Assembly (NCBI GenBank): GCA_004335835.1
Contig: RWJK01001019.1
Coordinates: forward strand, 1,889-65,888
DNA length: 64,000 nt
Direction of reading: 5' to 3'
Origin: Scenedesmus sp. ARA3
Taxonomy: Eukaryota; Chlorophyta; Chlorophyceae; Sphaeropleales; Scenedesmaceae
How positions within the stretch are numbered: the stretch's first letter is position 1; each line of letters starts with the position of its first letter. This document shows, piece after piece, positions 1 through 9,645 of the stretch. The notes under the pieces are model-generated. The model was not told the DNA's origin. It saw only the letters and a program-made list of their open reading frames with translations, and ran no database searches. The position numbers and the translations under genes are program-made.

Positions 1-1
1 G

Positions 2-361
2 CGCACCTGGCACTTCAAGCCGCAGAGCCCCACCCTCTTCAGCACCAACATACAGCCAGATCAAGGCCTGATCATTGTCACAGCACGCCAGATCAGCACA
101 ACCCTGGTCCCCAGAACCCTAGTCCTCAAGATCCAGGCAAACCCTAAAACCTTCAGCAAGGTGGGCGGCCCCACGCGCGGCAGTTTTGTGCCGCATTCGG
201 TGGAGTCGTATTCTGCAAAGGCAACTGCAGAGTGTTACGAATGGGGGAAGCTGGTGGAAGTGAAGTCATTTGACAGGTCAGTTCACGTATCGGAGCAACT
301 CAATGTTACATCAAGCGACAGCACCCACACCACGTGGCCTGCGCCGCGCATTGTGGAATCA
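2..361 (+). CDS. 3' fragment of an unrecognised plus-strand gene (partial)
   Basis: The frame starting at base 2 is open from the window edge, and over its first 50 codons it shows the strong G/C third-position bias of real exons in this genome. It then runs into low-complexity sequence antisense to the last exon of the neighbouring FAD enzyme. The peptide includes EWGKLVEVKSFDRSV and is not low-complexity, but I do not recognise a family. A donor-like AG|GTGGGC lies at 159 and a further one (CAG|GTCAGT) at about 278, so the true exon end may be earlier. It could be the 3' part of a gene convergent with the next one, or a chance open frame. The end given is approximate. Confidence 0.25.
306..310 (-). 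terminator. TGTAA poly(A) signal of the FAD oxidoreductase gene
   Basis: TTACA on the plus strand reads TGTAA on the minus strand, the usual green-algal polyadenylation signal. It lies about 180 bases downstream of the stop at 490-492, a normal 3' UTR length, which supports that stop as the real gene end. Confidence 0.5.
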
Positions 362-489
362 TCACATCGCCTGCTGCTGCTCCTGCTGCTTATGACCCCC
401 CACTTGCTCCGCCACCTCCACCCGCATCAGGTTCACGCAGCTCGCTGCTACCAATCAAGTACGGCAACTGCGTCCAGCCGTCACAGCAT

Positions 490-3040
490 TCAGGCTTGCT
501 GTTCGACCCGTTTCTGTTCACCAACCTGCTCCGCCACCTCAGCCCGCATCAGGTCCCTCAGCTCATGGCTGGCCTGTGCACGCCGCTCACTGTTACCCGC
601 CTCTACTATCCAGCCGCCGCTGCTGCTGCCGCTGCTGCTGCTTGTGTCAGCAGGCCGCATGCTTGTGCCTCTTCTCCTGCTGCTGCTGCTGCTGCTGCTG
701 GCCACGCTGCCTGCCAGCTGGCCCAGCTGCCGCTGCACCTTCAGCAGCTGCTTGGCTGCTGCCACATGTGGCTCGTCAGGCTCCACCGGCAGCACTCGGG
801 CACCTGGGGCCAGGCCTAGCTGTGCTGCTGCGCGATTGCCAGCCTGCAGCAGCACACAGCATTTTTGAAAGTGTCAGTGCAGGTGCAGATTGTCTCTTCA
901 GGCTCTACTGGCAGCACCCGGGCGCCCGGGGCCAGGCCAAGGCAGGTGTGCGGCTGCGCGGTTGCCGGCCTGCAGGAAGGATGGTGGCAATGCAGGTGTC
1001 AGTGCAGGGACATTGCGGCTCATCAGGCTCTACTGGTAGCACCCGGGCACCTGGGGCTGGGCCCAGCTGCTCTGCTGCGCGGTTGCCAGCCAGCAACATA
1101 GTGTCAAGCACAACATGTTACAAACCGAATGTAACAAAGTAACAGCCGTATGAACACCTCCTGCAGCTGTGACCTGTACGCCTTGTCCTGCAACAGCCCC
1201 TTGCAGCCGTGCGTGCCTGGGCCCTGCTTCACGCAGTCACCAGCCGTCAACACTGTAACATGTTACAAACTGCTTGTAACAACATTGAAATGCCCACCTG
1301 CAGCCCTGAAACATATGCCTTCTCCTGCGACAGCCCCTTGCAGCCGTGCGTGCCAGGGCCTTGCTTCACACAATCCCCTGCTACAAACAGGTTTGGCAGG
1401 CTGGTTGAAATGCCTGGCAGTTGGCTGTTGCTGCCTGGGCTGAAGCGGGTGACAGCATTTCTGAAGCGCAGCACGCTGGCATCTGTTACAGTGAGTCTTG
1501 AAGCCTCCGCAACTCCACCAGGCAGCGCGGGTGCCTGCAGAGGCACAAGCAGCAGCAGCAGCAGCAGCAGCAGGGCAGGCAGGTTGTAGTCTAGGTCTGC
1601 TGGCATCTGTTACAGTCAGCCTTGAGGCCTCGGCAACTCCACCAGGCAACGCAGGCGCCTGCAGGGGGAGGCGATATCGGCACAACACAGCAGCAGGGCA
1701 GGCAAGGTGTAGTCTAGGTTGGCTTGCGTCTGTTACAGTCAGCATGGAGGCCTCGGCAACTCCACCGGGCACTGCAGGCGCCTGCAGCAGCAACAGGAGG
1801 GCAGGCAAGTTGTAGTCTAGGTCTGCTGGCGTGTGTTACAGTCAGCGTGGACGCCTGGGCAGCGCCGCCGGGCAGCGCGGGCGCCTGCAGGGAGAAAAGA
1901 GAAGATGGCACGAGGCAGCAGCAGGGCGGGTACAGTTGGAAAAGTCTGTGGGCTGTGGGTGCTTCTTCTGCTTCGGCTCCTGCTGCTGCTGCTTTCTTGT
2001 TGCTTCATGCTTCTCCCTGCTGCTGCATTGCCTGCAGCTCTGTTACAAGCTCGCACCTCGCGCATTGAAGGGAGCATAAACTGAAGCATCACATGCCAGT
2101 CACACATGCAGGTTGCGCTGTATGGTAAGATATTGCTTACGACATCGCAGCAGCGCACAGTTAAGGCAGTAGCAGCATGCACCGAACACAAGCAAGTACC
2201 AGAACACTTGGTGACACGTGCAATGCAAATCACGAGACACACACCAGGAATGCCTGCAGCATGCGCTGTATGCCAACTGCGTCAGTGATCACATGTGCAG
2301 GGCAGCCAGAAGCACCACTGTTCAAAATACACAAACAGCAGTGTCCACGCACCAGGTAGGTCTGCAGCATGCGCTGCATGACCGTCTCATCTGGCACAGG
2401 CAGCAGAGCACATTACAGCCAACAAGAAAACCCAAAAACAAACAGACCCTCGTCACCTGCCAGGTAGGTCTGCAGCATGCGCTGCATGACCGTCTCATCT
2501 GGCACAGGCAGCAGAGCACATTACAGCCAACAAGAAAACCCAAAAACAAACAGACCCTCGTCACCTGCCAGGTAGGTCTGCAGCATGCGCTGCATGACCG
2601 TCTCATCTGACACCAGCAGCAGAGCACAGTACAGCCAACAACAAAACCCAAAAACAAACAGACCCTCTGCGCGCACCAGGTACGTCTGCAGCATGCCCTG
2701 CATGACTGTCTCATCTGGCACCGGCAGCAGCAGCAGTGCGCAATACTACCGACAACACCCGACAAACAAAAAACTTGTCCACGCACCAGGTAAGTCTGCA
2801 GCATGCGCTGAATGATGGCCTCATCTGACAGCGGCAGCAGCGGCTCAGCGTGGTACATGTCAAACTCCAACACGCTGCCAGCAGTGCCCTTGTACATGTC
2901 CTGCAGCGGCGGCAGCAGCAGCAGCAGCAGCAGTAGCAGCGGCAGCGGCAGCAGCAGCAGCAGGAGTGGCGGCTCAGCGTGGTACATGTCAAACTTCAAC
3001 ACGCTGCCACGCTTCCCTTTGTGCGTGTCCTGCAGCGGCG

Positions 3041-3071
<31 letters not shown>

Positions 3072-5015
3072 CAGCGGCAGCAGCATCGGGAGTGGCTCAG
3101 TGTGCTATATGTCAAGTGCCACCAATCAAATTAAAGATGCCCAGAGGCCACAGTGCTGGCGCTGCCCAGCGCTGTCTACGCAACATAACAAGTTATGATT
3201 TGTAGCTAACAACTCACCTGCACCTTTTCCAGCTGGGAAGAAGGTGCCCCTAGGGTAGCATCACACCTGCAACAACGCTGCTGGCGCTGCGTAGCGCTGC
3301 CAAAACAACACATTGTGACATATAACATAGCATAACATAACATAAAGTAACATAAAATAACATGTAACAATACAAAGTAACAGCTCACCTGCAGCTTGTC
3401 CAGCTGGAAGAAGGTGCCGCCCACTCCATCGTCAAAGCCTGCCACAACGTTGCTGGCGCTGCGCGGCGTTGCGCAGCGCTGCCTACAAAATGCAACATGT
3501 TATAACAACAAAATAACAGCTCACCTGCAGCTTGTCCAGCTGGAAGAAGGTGCCACCCACTCCGTCATCAAAGCCTGCCACAACATTGCTGGCGCTGCGG
3601 GGCGCTGCGCAGCGCTGCCTACAAAATGCAACATGTTATAACAACAAAGTAACAGCTCACCTGCAGCTTGTCCAGCTGGAAGAAGGTTCCCCCGACTCCG
3701 TCATCAAAGCCTGCCACGACGTTACTGGCACTGCGCAGGCTCAGCTTCTGCTGCAGCCACAGCCGCACCGCCAGCACGTCACTGCAGTTGACATTCATCA
3801 CGCCTCGCAGGTCATCTGCAGAACAACAAAAGCAACGGCGGCAACAGCAGCAGGATTAGTCAGCTGCAGCCACAGCCGCACCGCCAGCACGTGGCTGCAG
3901 TTCACACCCATCACGCCTCGCAGGTCATCTGCAGAAAAGCAACTAAGCAGGGTTGAAGTAAATTTCAGTATGCTGCAACCACAGCCGCACCGCCAGTCGC
4001 TGCAGTTAACTCCCGTCATGCCCCGCAAGTCCTCTGCAAACAGCAAGCAACACGGGCCCCAGCAGGATTTAGTTGCAGATGTAACAGCAGGTTCAGCTTC
4101 TGCTGCAGCCACAGCCGCACCCCAGCACATCGCTGCAGCTCACATACATTACGCCCCGCAGATCGTCTGCAAACAGCAAGCAACACAAGCGCAGCATGTC
4201 TTAGAGGCTGTGACAACAGCATAGGCCCTGGCATGGCTCAGCTTCTGCAGCCAGTCTGCTGCAGCCACAGCCGCACCGCCAGCACGTGGCTGCAGTTCAC
4301 ACCCATCACACTCATCTGCAGAACGGCAGTAGAAGCAAAAGAGTGACAGGAGCACTTTTGAAAGGCTAAAGCAAAAACAGGCGGCAAGCATGTGGAACAC
4401 AGAGGGCACTTGTGCCATGCCGCAGAGGGCACTCGTAAACATGCGCCGGCACACCAGCTGCCAGCACAACACATGCTTACAAAAGATGTAGCAAAAAAAG
4501 CATGTGCCCACCTGCTGCTGCCAGCACTGGGCTGCTGCGCAGCAGCTGCTGCAGCGCCGGCACACCAGCCGCCAGCACGATCACATGCTTACAAAAGATG
4601 TAGCAAAAAGGCATGTGCCCACCTGCTGCTGCCAGCACTGGGCTGCTGCGCAGCAGCTGCTGCAGCACCAACAGCAGATATCACATGCTGACAAAAGATA
4701 TAGCAAAAAGGCATGTGCCCACCTGCTGCCGCCAGTACTGGGCTGCTGCGCAGCAGCTGCTGCAGCGCCGGCACACCAGCCGCCAGCACGATCACATCTG
4801 CATGGTGATGCTCCAGCACACCATCCGGGCCCTTGGCAACAACCACGCCAGGCAGCTGACCCTTGCTGCTGCTGCTGCTGCTGCTGGGGTTGGCGATGGC
4901 TGATGTTTTGTGATCTTGCATTGGCAGCAGCTGCTGCGCGCGCCTGCCTCCGAGTATAGTGACGCCCAGGGATTGCAGCCGGCTGACCAGAGGGGAGAAG
5001 ATGAGCTCGCCTGTC

Positions 5016-5064
<49 letters not shown>

Positions 5065-6806
5065 TTTAGCATGGCTGATCTGGCTCGTGTCGATATTATG
5101 TGTCGGACACAGGGTTTGGCAAAAGCCATGCATGGTGGTCCTGTTGCTTCGGGACGGCAACCGACTGACAGAGAGTGCAAGTTACATCCTATCAATTACG
5201 TCAGCTGAGACGGCAGCTTGCCATCTGCTGCTGCTGCTGCTGCTGCTGTGTCTCACCGATGGGCCCCTTGCACCAGCGCACATCAAAGTCGGGCTGGTGC
5301 GCAAGCGCAAAGTAGTACAGCGCGCCTGCGGCGGCAGCAGCAGCAGCAGCAGCAGCAGCAGGGAAGTTGAAATATTTGTGTTGGCATGTTGTTTCCACGG
5401 CGCAGACAGTGCTTGGCATGGCGTGCAACCCGCCAAGAGGGCATATGAGGCAGGTGGGTCTGCGCTGTGGCATGTTACAAGTGTGCAGGGAGCCTAACCA
5501 CATGCAGCTGTTGAAACAATAACCACCGTGTATTGTTTTAGGGCAGCAGCACGGTGTCTCTAGGCCACCCACCCAGTGCAGCCGCTGCCGCCGCAGCAGC
5601 AGCGACAGCAGCGGCCGTGGCAGCAGGACAGCTTGCAGGTGTAAAGTCAACGCCACCCACCCATTGCAGCAGCCGCTGACAGGTCAATGGCAAACAGGTG
5701 GAGAGTGATGCTCCAGTACTCCAGTGCTGTCATACAAGCATCTGCTGCCGCAGCAATACGGGCGTGCAGTACAGGACGCACTTTAATGCAGAAACAGCAC
5801 ACAGGCAACACCACCCACCCAGCGCAGCAGCTGCAGACAGCTCAGTGGGGGGCGCAAACAGCGTCACCAGCAGCATGAGTAAAGCTAGCAGATGTACGGT
5901 CAACGCCGTTAACGCCAGTCAACGCCACTTACCAAGAGCAGCAGCTGCAGACAGCTCAGTAGGTGACGCAAACAGCGTCACCAGCAGCAGGAGAAACCTA
6001 GCAGATATATGGTCAGTGCCAGTCAACGCCAGTCAACGCCAGTCGACGCCAGGCAACGGCACTTACCAAGAGCAGCAGCTGCAGACAGCTCCGTAGGCGG
6101 CGCAAACAGCGTCACCAGCAGCATCGGCGCCAAAAACTTCTCGTACAGCATCTTCGAAACTCCCGCCGCGCTAAACAGCTCGTACGCGGACTGACTGTCA
6201 TAACTGTTATATAACGTGCCATCCAGATCGTGCTCCAGCAGGGCCTTGACTAGGGAGGCTGCTGTGGCTCGGTCGGCCAGGGGCAGCTGCCTGAAGAGTG
6301 GCGCTGTGTGTACGAAGGAGCCGAGGGGGGCCGGCAGGCGAGGCAGGTCTTGAAAGATGGGAGACTCAACCTACATTGCAGTAGGTTAGTGCAAGGTCGG
6401 GATCATCAACAGCAGAAATACCCCAAGCTGAGGGACACTACAGCACAGTGGCGCTGTGTGTACGAATGAACCGAGGGGTTGACAGGCGCGGGAGGGCCTG
6501 AAGCATGGGAGATTCCACCTGCAATGGAAGAAATCAGCAGTGCATTGCAGCTGTGCAATTGTTGTACAGATGAGCCCAGGGGTTTCGGTAGGCGAGGCAG
6601 GTCTTGTAAGATGCGAGACTCCACCTGCAAGGTTGCAGGGTTTGACCGTGAAGTCGCGTCAAGGACACAGGCTACAGTACAAGGAGCAGCACTCATGCAT
6701 TTGTACCGCAGGGAACAGCACATGAAGGAGCTGCTGCAGCTGCTGCTAGACAACTGCTGCCGCTGCTATTGTGTGAAATACAGCTGCTTCTTCAGATGAC
6801 TGCCGC

Positions 6807-6848
<42 letters not shown>

Positions 6849-7413
6849 TCGTACTGCTGCTGCTGCCTCGTGTCATCCACCTGCAGGCCGTCAGGGCTCC
6901 AGAAGCTTGATCGTGTGAAGGGGGCTGGGGATGCCCAGCTCTGACACCGCATTGCTGCTGCTGTTGCTGTTTCTGCAGGCTCACCTGCAGGCCACCAGGG
7001 CTCCAGAGGCTTGAATGCATGAAGGGCGCACATGTACTGCTGCTGCTCACGGCTCACCTGTAATCCGTCAGGGCTCCAGAAGCTTGATCGTGTGAAGGGT
7101 GTGAAGGGGCTGGGGATGCCCAGCTCTGACACCAGCGCCTCGATGTTGGAATACTGCGGCAGCAGCAGCAGCAGACACGTTACAAAAGGAACATACACAT
7201 TTGTGTCACCCCACTGCGCACATGTGAAAGTGAGGGCTTGCAATTCCCAGCACCTCGATGCCGCCGTACAACAGCAGCAGCAGCAGCAGCAGCAGCAGTA
7301 GCCGCAACACGGCAGAGACAGAGCATGAGTGTGTCACATCAGGGTGTACATGTGGTGTGAAGGGGCTGGGGGTGCCCAGCTTAGCCGCAAATGGCCTCGA
7401 TGTTGGCGTACTG

Positions 7414-7455
<42 letters not shown>

Positions 7456-8672
7456 CACGTTGCAGTAAGAGTAAGGTGTACATATATCACACCGATGCGC
7501 ACGTGCAGCAGTCATGGTTGGGGATGCACAGCGGCTTGATGTTAGCATAACGCAGCAGCAGCACGTGATGCACCGGAACTACAAATCAGGTGTGTGGGCC
7601 TGGTCCCACCCCTTTGCTGACAGGCTGCACCAGCATTGTTAATGCAGACTGAAGCTGACATCGTCATGCTCCAATCACCCACCTGGTACCAGAAGCCCTT
7701 GATGCCAGGCTCCACCAGCTGCCCCTCCACAACCCTAAATGCCTTACAAATAAAATTCTCTAGAACAAAAAAATTTCTCAGGCATTATGGAAAGCGGTCA
7801 CCCACCTGGTACCAGAAGCCCTTGATGCCGGGCTCCACCCAACCGTCACAAGATGCTACGTTGTATTAATATGGGACCAGGACCCACATGTAACTATATC
7901 TCTCACACATGCAAAAGTTACTATATTGTGCACCCACCTGGTACCAGAATCCCTTGATGCCAGGCTCCACCAGCTGCCCCCTCCACAACCCTAAATGCCT
8001 CAGGAATCACAAACACTCTAGAACAAAAAATCCTCAGGCATTATGGAAAGCGATCACCCACCTGGTATCAGAAGCCCTTGATGCCGGGCTCCACCAGCTG
8101 CCCTCAACATCCCTAGGTGCCTCGCGCATTGATAAACTTAGGAACAATTTACCATGCCTGACGTACCAAAGTTTGCGCCTACCTGGTACCAAAACCCCTT
8201 GATGCCAGGCTCCACCAGCTGTCATGACATGATCAAATGCATGTAAGGCATTCTACAATGATCACCCACCTGGTACCAGAAGCCCTTGATGCCGGGCTCC
8301 ACCAGCTGCCCTCCCGGAGTCTGAAATGCGCTGCTAAGGCCACCAGGGGTGGCAGACGCATCCAACAGCGTTACCTGCGTTCAATCAAAAGTGGATTTAC
8401 TTTGAACATAACGGTTGAGGCTGGCTACAGCTACGTATGCAGACAGTTCAGGCAGCTGCCCTACAGATACACTGCTTTCAGTTTCCAGAGTTCATCCGTT
8501 TGGCTTATGCATGCATGCAGCCGCGTGTCACCTGTGCTCCAGCTTTTGCCAGCGCCAGCGCAGCACCAAAGCCCGCCCAGCCACCACCAACCACAACTGC
8601 GTGCTTGACGCTGCTGCTGCTGCTGCTGCTGCTGCTGGGTGTGGTGTTTGTGCTGGTCTGCCGCCAGGTGCT

Positions 8673-8703
<31 letters not shown>

Positions 8704-9153
8704 TGTTGGGTGCTGTGAGACTGTGGGGCTGGCGCAGGGCCTGCCCCATTGCCGCTGCTGCTTGCAGAGCTACCATTTGCTGACTGAGGAGCATCACCTG
8801 CAGAGTTTTAAAACATGTGTCACTTGGAGTTTATTGCGTGTTCACCTTATGTGCTGGAGCACCTGCTGCCGGAGCACATGCTCTGATCGGGGACAAGTCC
8901 CGCCCCTCATCACTGACGGTTTGGCACAACACATCCTTCACAGTGCACTCGCTGATAATTAAGACACTTCACACGGCATGTTTGTGGAGTACCTATAAAA
9001 TCGAAGCGCACCTGCTGCTGCAGCTGCCCTGGGTGCTTGCAGAGCTTTCCTGCAAGCCCGCTGCTGTGTGTGGCTGACAGGTGCTGCTCTGCTGCTGCTC
9101 CTGTGGCTCCCACAGCCCGGCAAGGCAGGTGCTGATGTTGTGGACACCCTCAT
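490..9153 (-). CDS. Plastid-type FAD-dependent amine oxidase / carotenoid-desaturase-like oxidoreductase
   Basis: Eleven exons join in phase to about 709 residues: 9153-9012, 8797-8532, 8374-8270, 7153-7058, 6370-6067, 5325-5257, 5010-4723, 3815-3661, 2900-2787, 1534-1298, 843-490. The first exon is Ser/Ala/Arg-rich and resembles a transit peptide. Exon 2 ends in the FAD dinucleotide-binding motif VVVGGGWAGFGAA, and exon 3 continues with VTLLDASATPGGL and EPGIKGFWYQ. Later motifs are PFTRSSFWSPDG, LYYFALAHQPDFDVRWC, VIVLAAGVPAL and the C-terminal FAD contact LFVAGDCVKQGP...QEKAYVSGLQ, followed by RVLPVEPDEPH. The order matches the plant/cyanobacterial amine-oxidase superfamily branch related to phytoene and zeta-carotene desaturases. 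The substrate cannot be told; a carotenoid or other plastid isoprenoid is an inference. The start is the first in-frame ATG. Nearly every intron contains repeated exon-edge fragments. Confidence 0.85.
775..1100 (-). repeat. Triplicated 5' edge of the last exon (gene A)
   Basis: The acceptor side of the last exon (motif ARVLPVEPDEP) is present at about 775-843 and again at about 899-985 and 1026-1097. The copies differ by substitutions. Only the copy nearest the stop opens into the full terminal exon. Confidence 0.75.
1475..1893 (-). repeat. Four copies of the 5' edge of exon 10 (gene A)
   Basis: The segment encoding PALPGGVAEAS.LTVTDAS with its upstream acceptor occurs at about 1475-1545 (the used exon), 1598-1665, 1722-1787 and 1828-1893. 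The upstream copies lie in the intron and lack the rest of the exon. Confidence 0.75.
2350..2850 (-). repeat. Five tandem copies of the 3' edge of exon 9 with its donor (gene A)
   Basis: A unit of about 108 bp containing DE.(I/V)(I/M)QRMLQTYL and the following donor is repeated from about 2350 to 2850. Two neighbouring units (about 2405-2620) are almost identical. The functional exon is 2787-2900. Confidence 0.8.
3216..4325 (-). repeat. Exon 8 (gene A) flanked on both sides by copies of its own ends
   Basis: The intact exon is 3661-3815. Its 3' half (AGFDDGVGGTFFQLDKLQ plus donor) recurs at about 3524-3605, 3389-3480 and 3216-3300, about 131 bp apart. Its 5' half (DDLRGVM.VNCS.VLAVRLWLQ plus acceptor) recurs at about 3862-3945, 3970-4050, 4095-4185 and 4240-4325. 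The more distant copies are more degraded. Confidence 0.8.
4500..4800 (-). repeat. Three copies of the 3' edge of exon 7 (gene A)
   Basis: The segment encoding VPALQQLLRSSPVLAA with its donor occurs in the exon (from 4723) and twice more downstream at about 4615-4680 and 4500-4590, each followed by the same intron start. Confidence 0.75.
5018..5061. repeat. (CAG)n microsatellite in an intron of gene A
   Basis: An uninterrupted CAG/CTG run of about 14-15 units sits in the intron just upstream of exon 7's acceptor on the minus strand. Confidence 0.85.
5805..6635 (-). repeat. Edge copies around exon 5 (gene A)
   Basis: Exon 5 is 6067-6370. Its donor-side sequence (TLFAPPTELSAAAALG) recurs at about 5918-5990 and 5805-5880. 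Its acceptor-side sequence (SPIFQDLPRLPAPLGSF) recurs in degraded form at about 6440-6525 and 6570-6635. Confidence 0.7.
6878..7410 (-). repeat. Edge copies around exon 4 and CAG runs (gene A)
   Basis: Exon 4 is 7058-7153. Donor-side copies (SSFWSPDGLQ) lie at about 6878-6945 and 6979-7025. Acceptor-side copies (IEALVSELGIPSPFT) lie at about 7230-7265 and 7355-7410. Long CTG/CAG runs at about 6810-6846 and 7416-7453 flank the cluster. Confidence 0.65.
7678..8310 (-). repeat. Six tandem copies of the 3' edge of exon 3 with donor (gene A)
   Basis: The sequence for GQLVEPGIKGFWYQ followed by a GT donor occurs at about 8263-8310 (end of the full exon), 8178-8222, 8054-8100, 7927-7980, 7799-7845 and 7678-7725, roughly every 85-130 bp. 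All are well conserved, so any of the donors could in principle be used. Confidence 0.85.
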
Positions 9154-9645
9154 TGATGTCTTGGTAGCGAAGTGTTTTGCCAATGAGGGGCACAGATGCA
9201 CACAAGGAGCAACCTGCAGCAGCACTGCACTCTCACTTCCCAGTGCGTGTAGTAGACGTTTGGCTGTCCTCAATGGGATATGAGTGGGGCGCACAAACTA
9301 GTTGGAGATAACAGCGGATAAAGCTCGCGAACTGCTCAACAGCGCTGATCGATGAGTGCTTTGGAATTTGGCGCTGTGCTGCAAAGGCTGCAAAGGCAGA
9401 ACGATTGTACTGGGAACTAACACTGACAAGGCTTGAACATGGCAGTTGAACAGAGCTTGGTATGAAGACTGTGTTTTTGCTCTGAGTTTCTGGCTTGAAG
9501 CACCAAGATAACCCTTTCCACACAGCTAGGGCTGTTTCGTGTGCGATCTTTTGCTGCTGGTTGCCATGGCTGGTCCTTGTCTCGTTCATTCATCGTAAAG
9601 CGTATTATTACTCTATAAAGTGTCGAGCAATCGGCAGCTGAGCAG
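9154..9645. promoter_or_regulatory. Shared 5' region of divergent genes A and B
   Basis: The minus-strand FAD enzyme starts at 9153 and the plus-strand transporter at 9646, leaving about 490 bases that must hold both promoters and 5' UTRs. I see no diagnostic motif. Confidence 0.5.

Noticed and set aside
161..868. Long plus-strand frames rich in Leu/Ser/Cys opposite gene A
   Set aside because: Beyond about position 360 they are antisense shadows of CAG-rich minus-strand coding sequence.
2322..3086. 254-codon minus-strand frame with repeated MRRSCSACCRPTW units
   Set aside because: Wrong-frame reading through duplicated copies of exon 9 of the FAD enzyme; the correct frame gives QRMLQTYL.
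2350..3300. CRISPR-like regularly spaced repeats
   Set aside because: Units are exon-derived and lack distinct spacers; the genome is eukaryotic.
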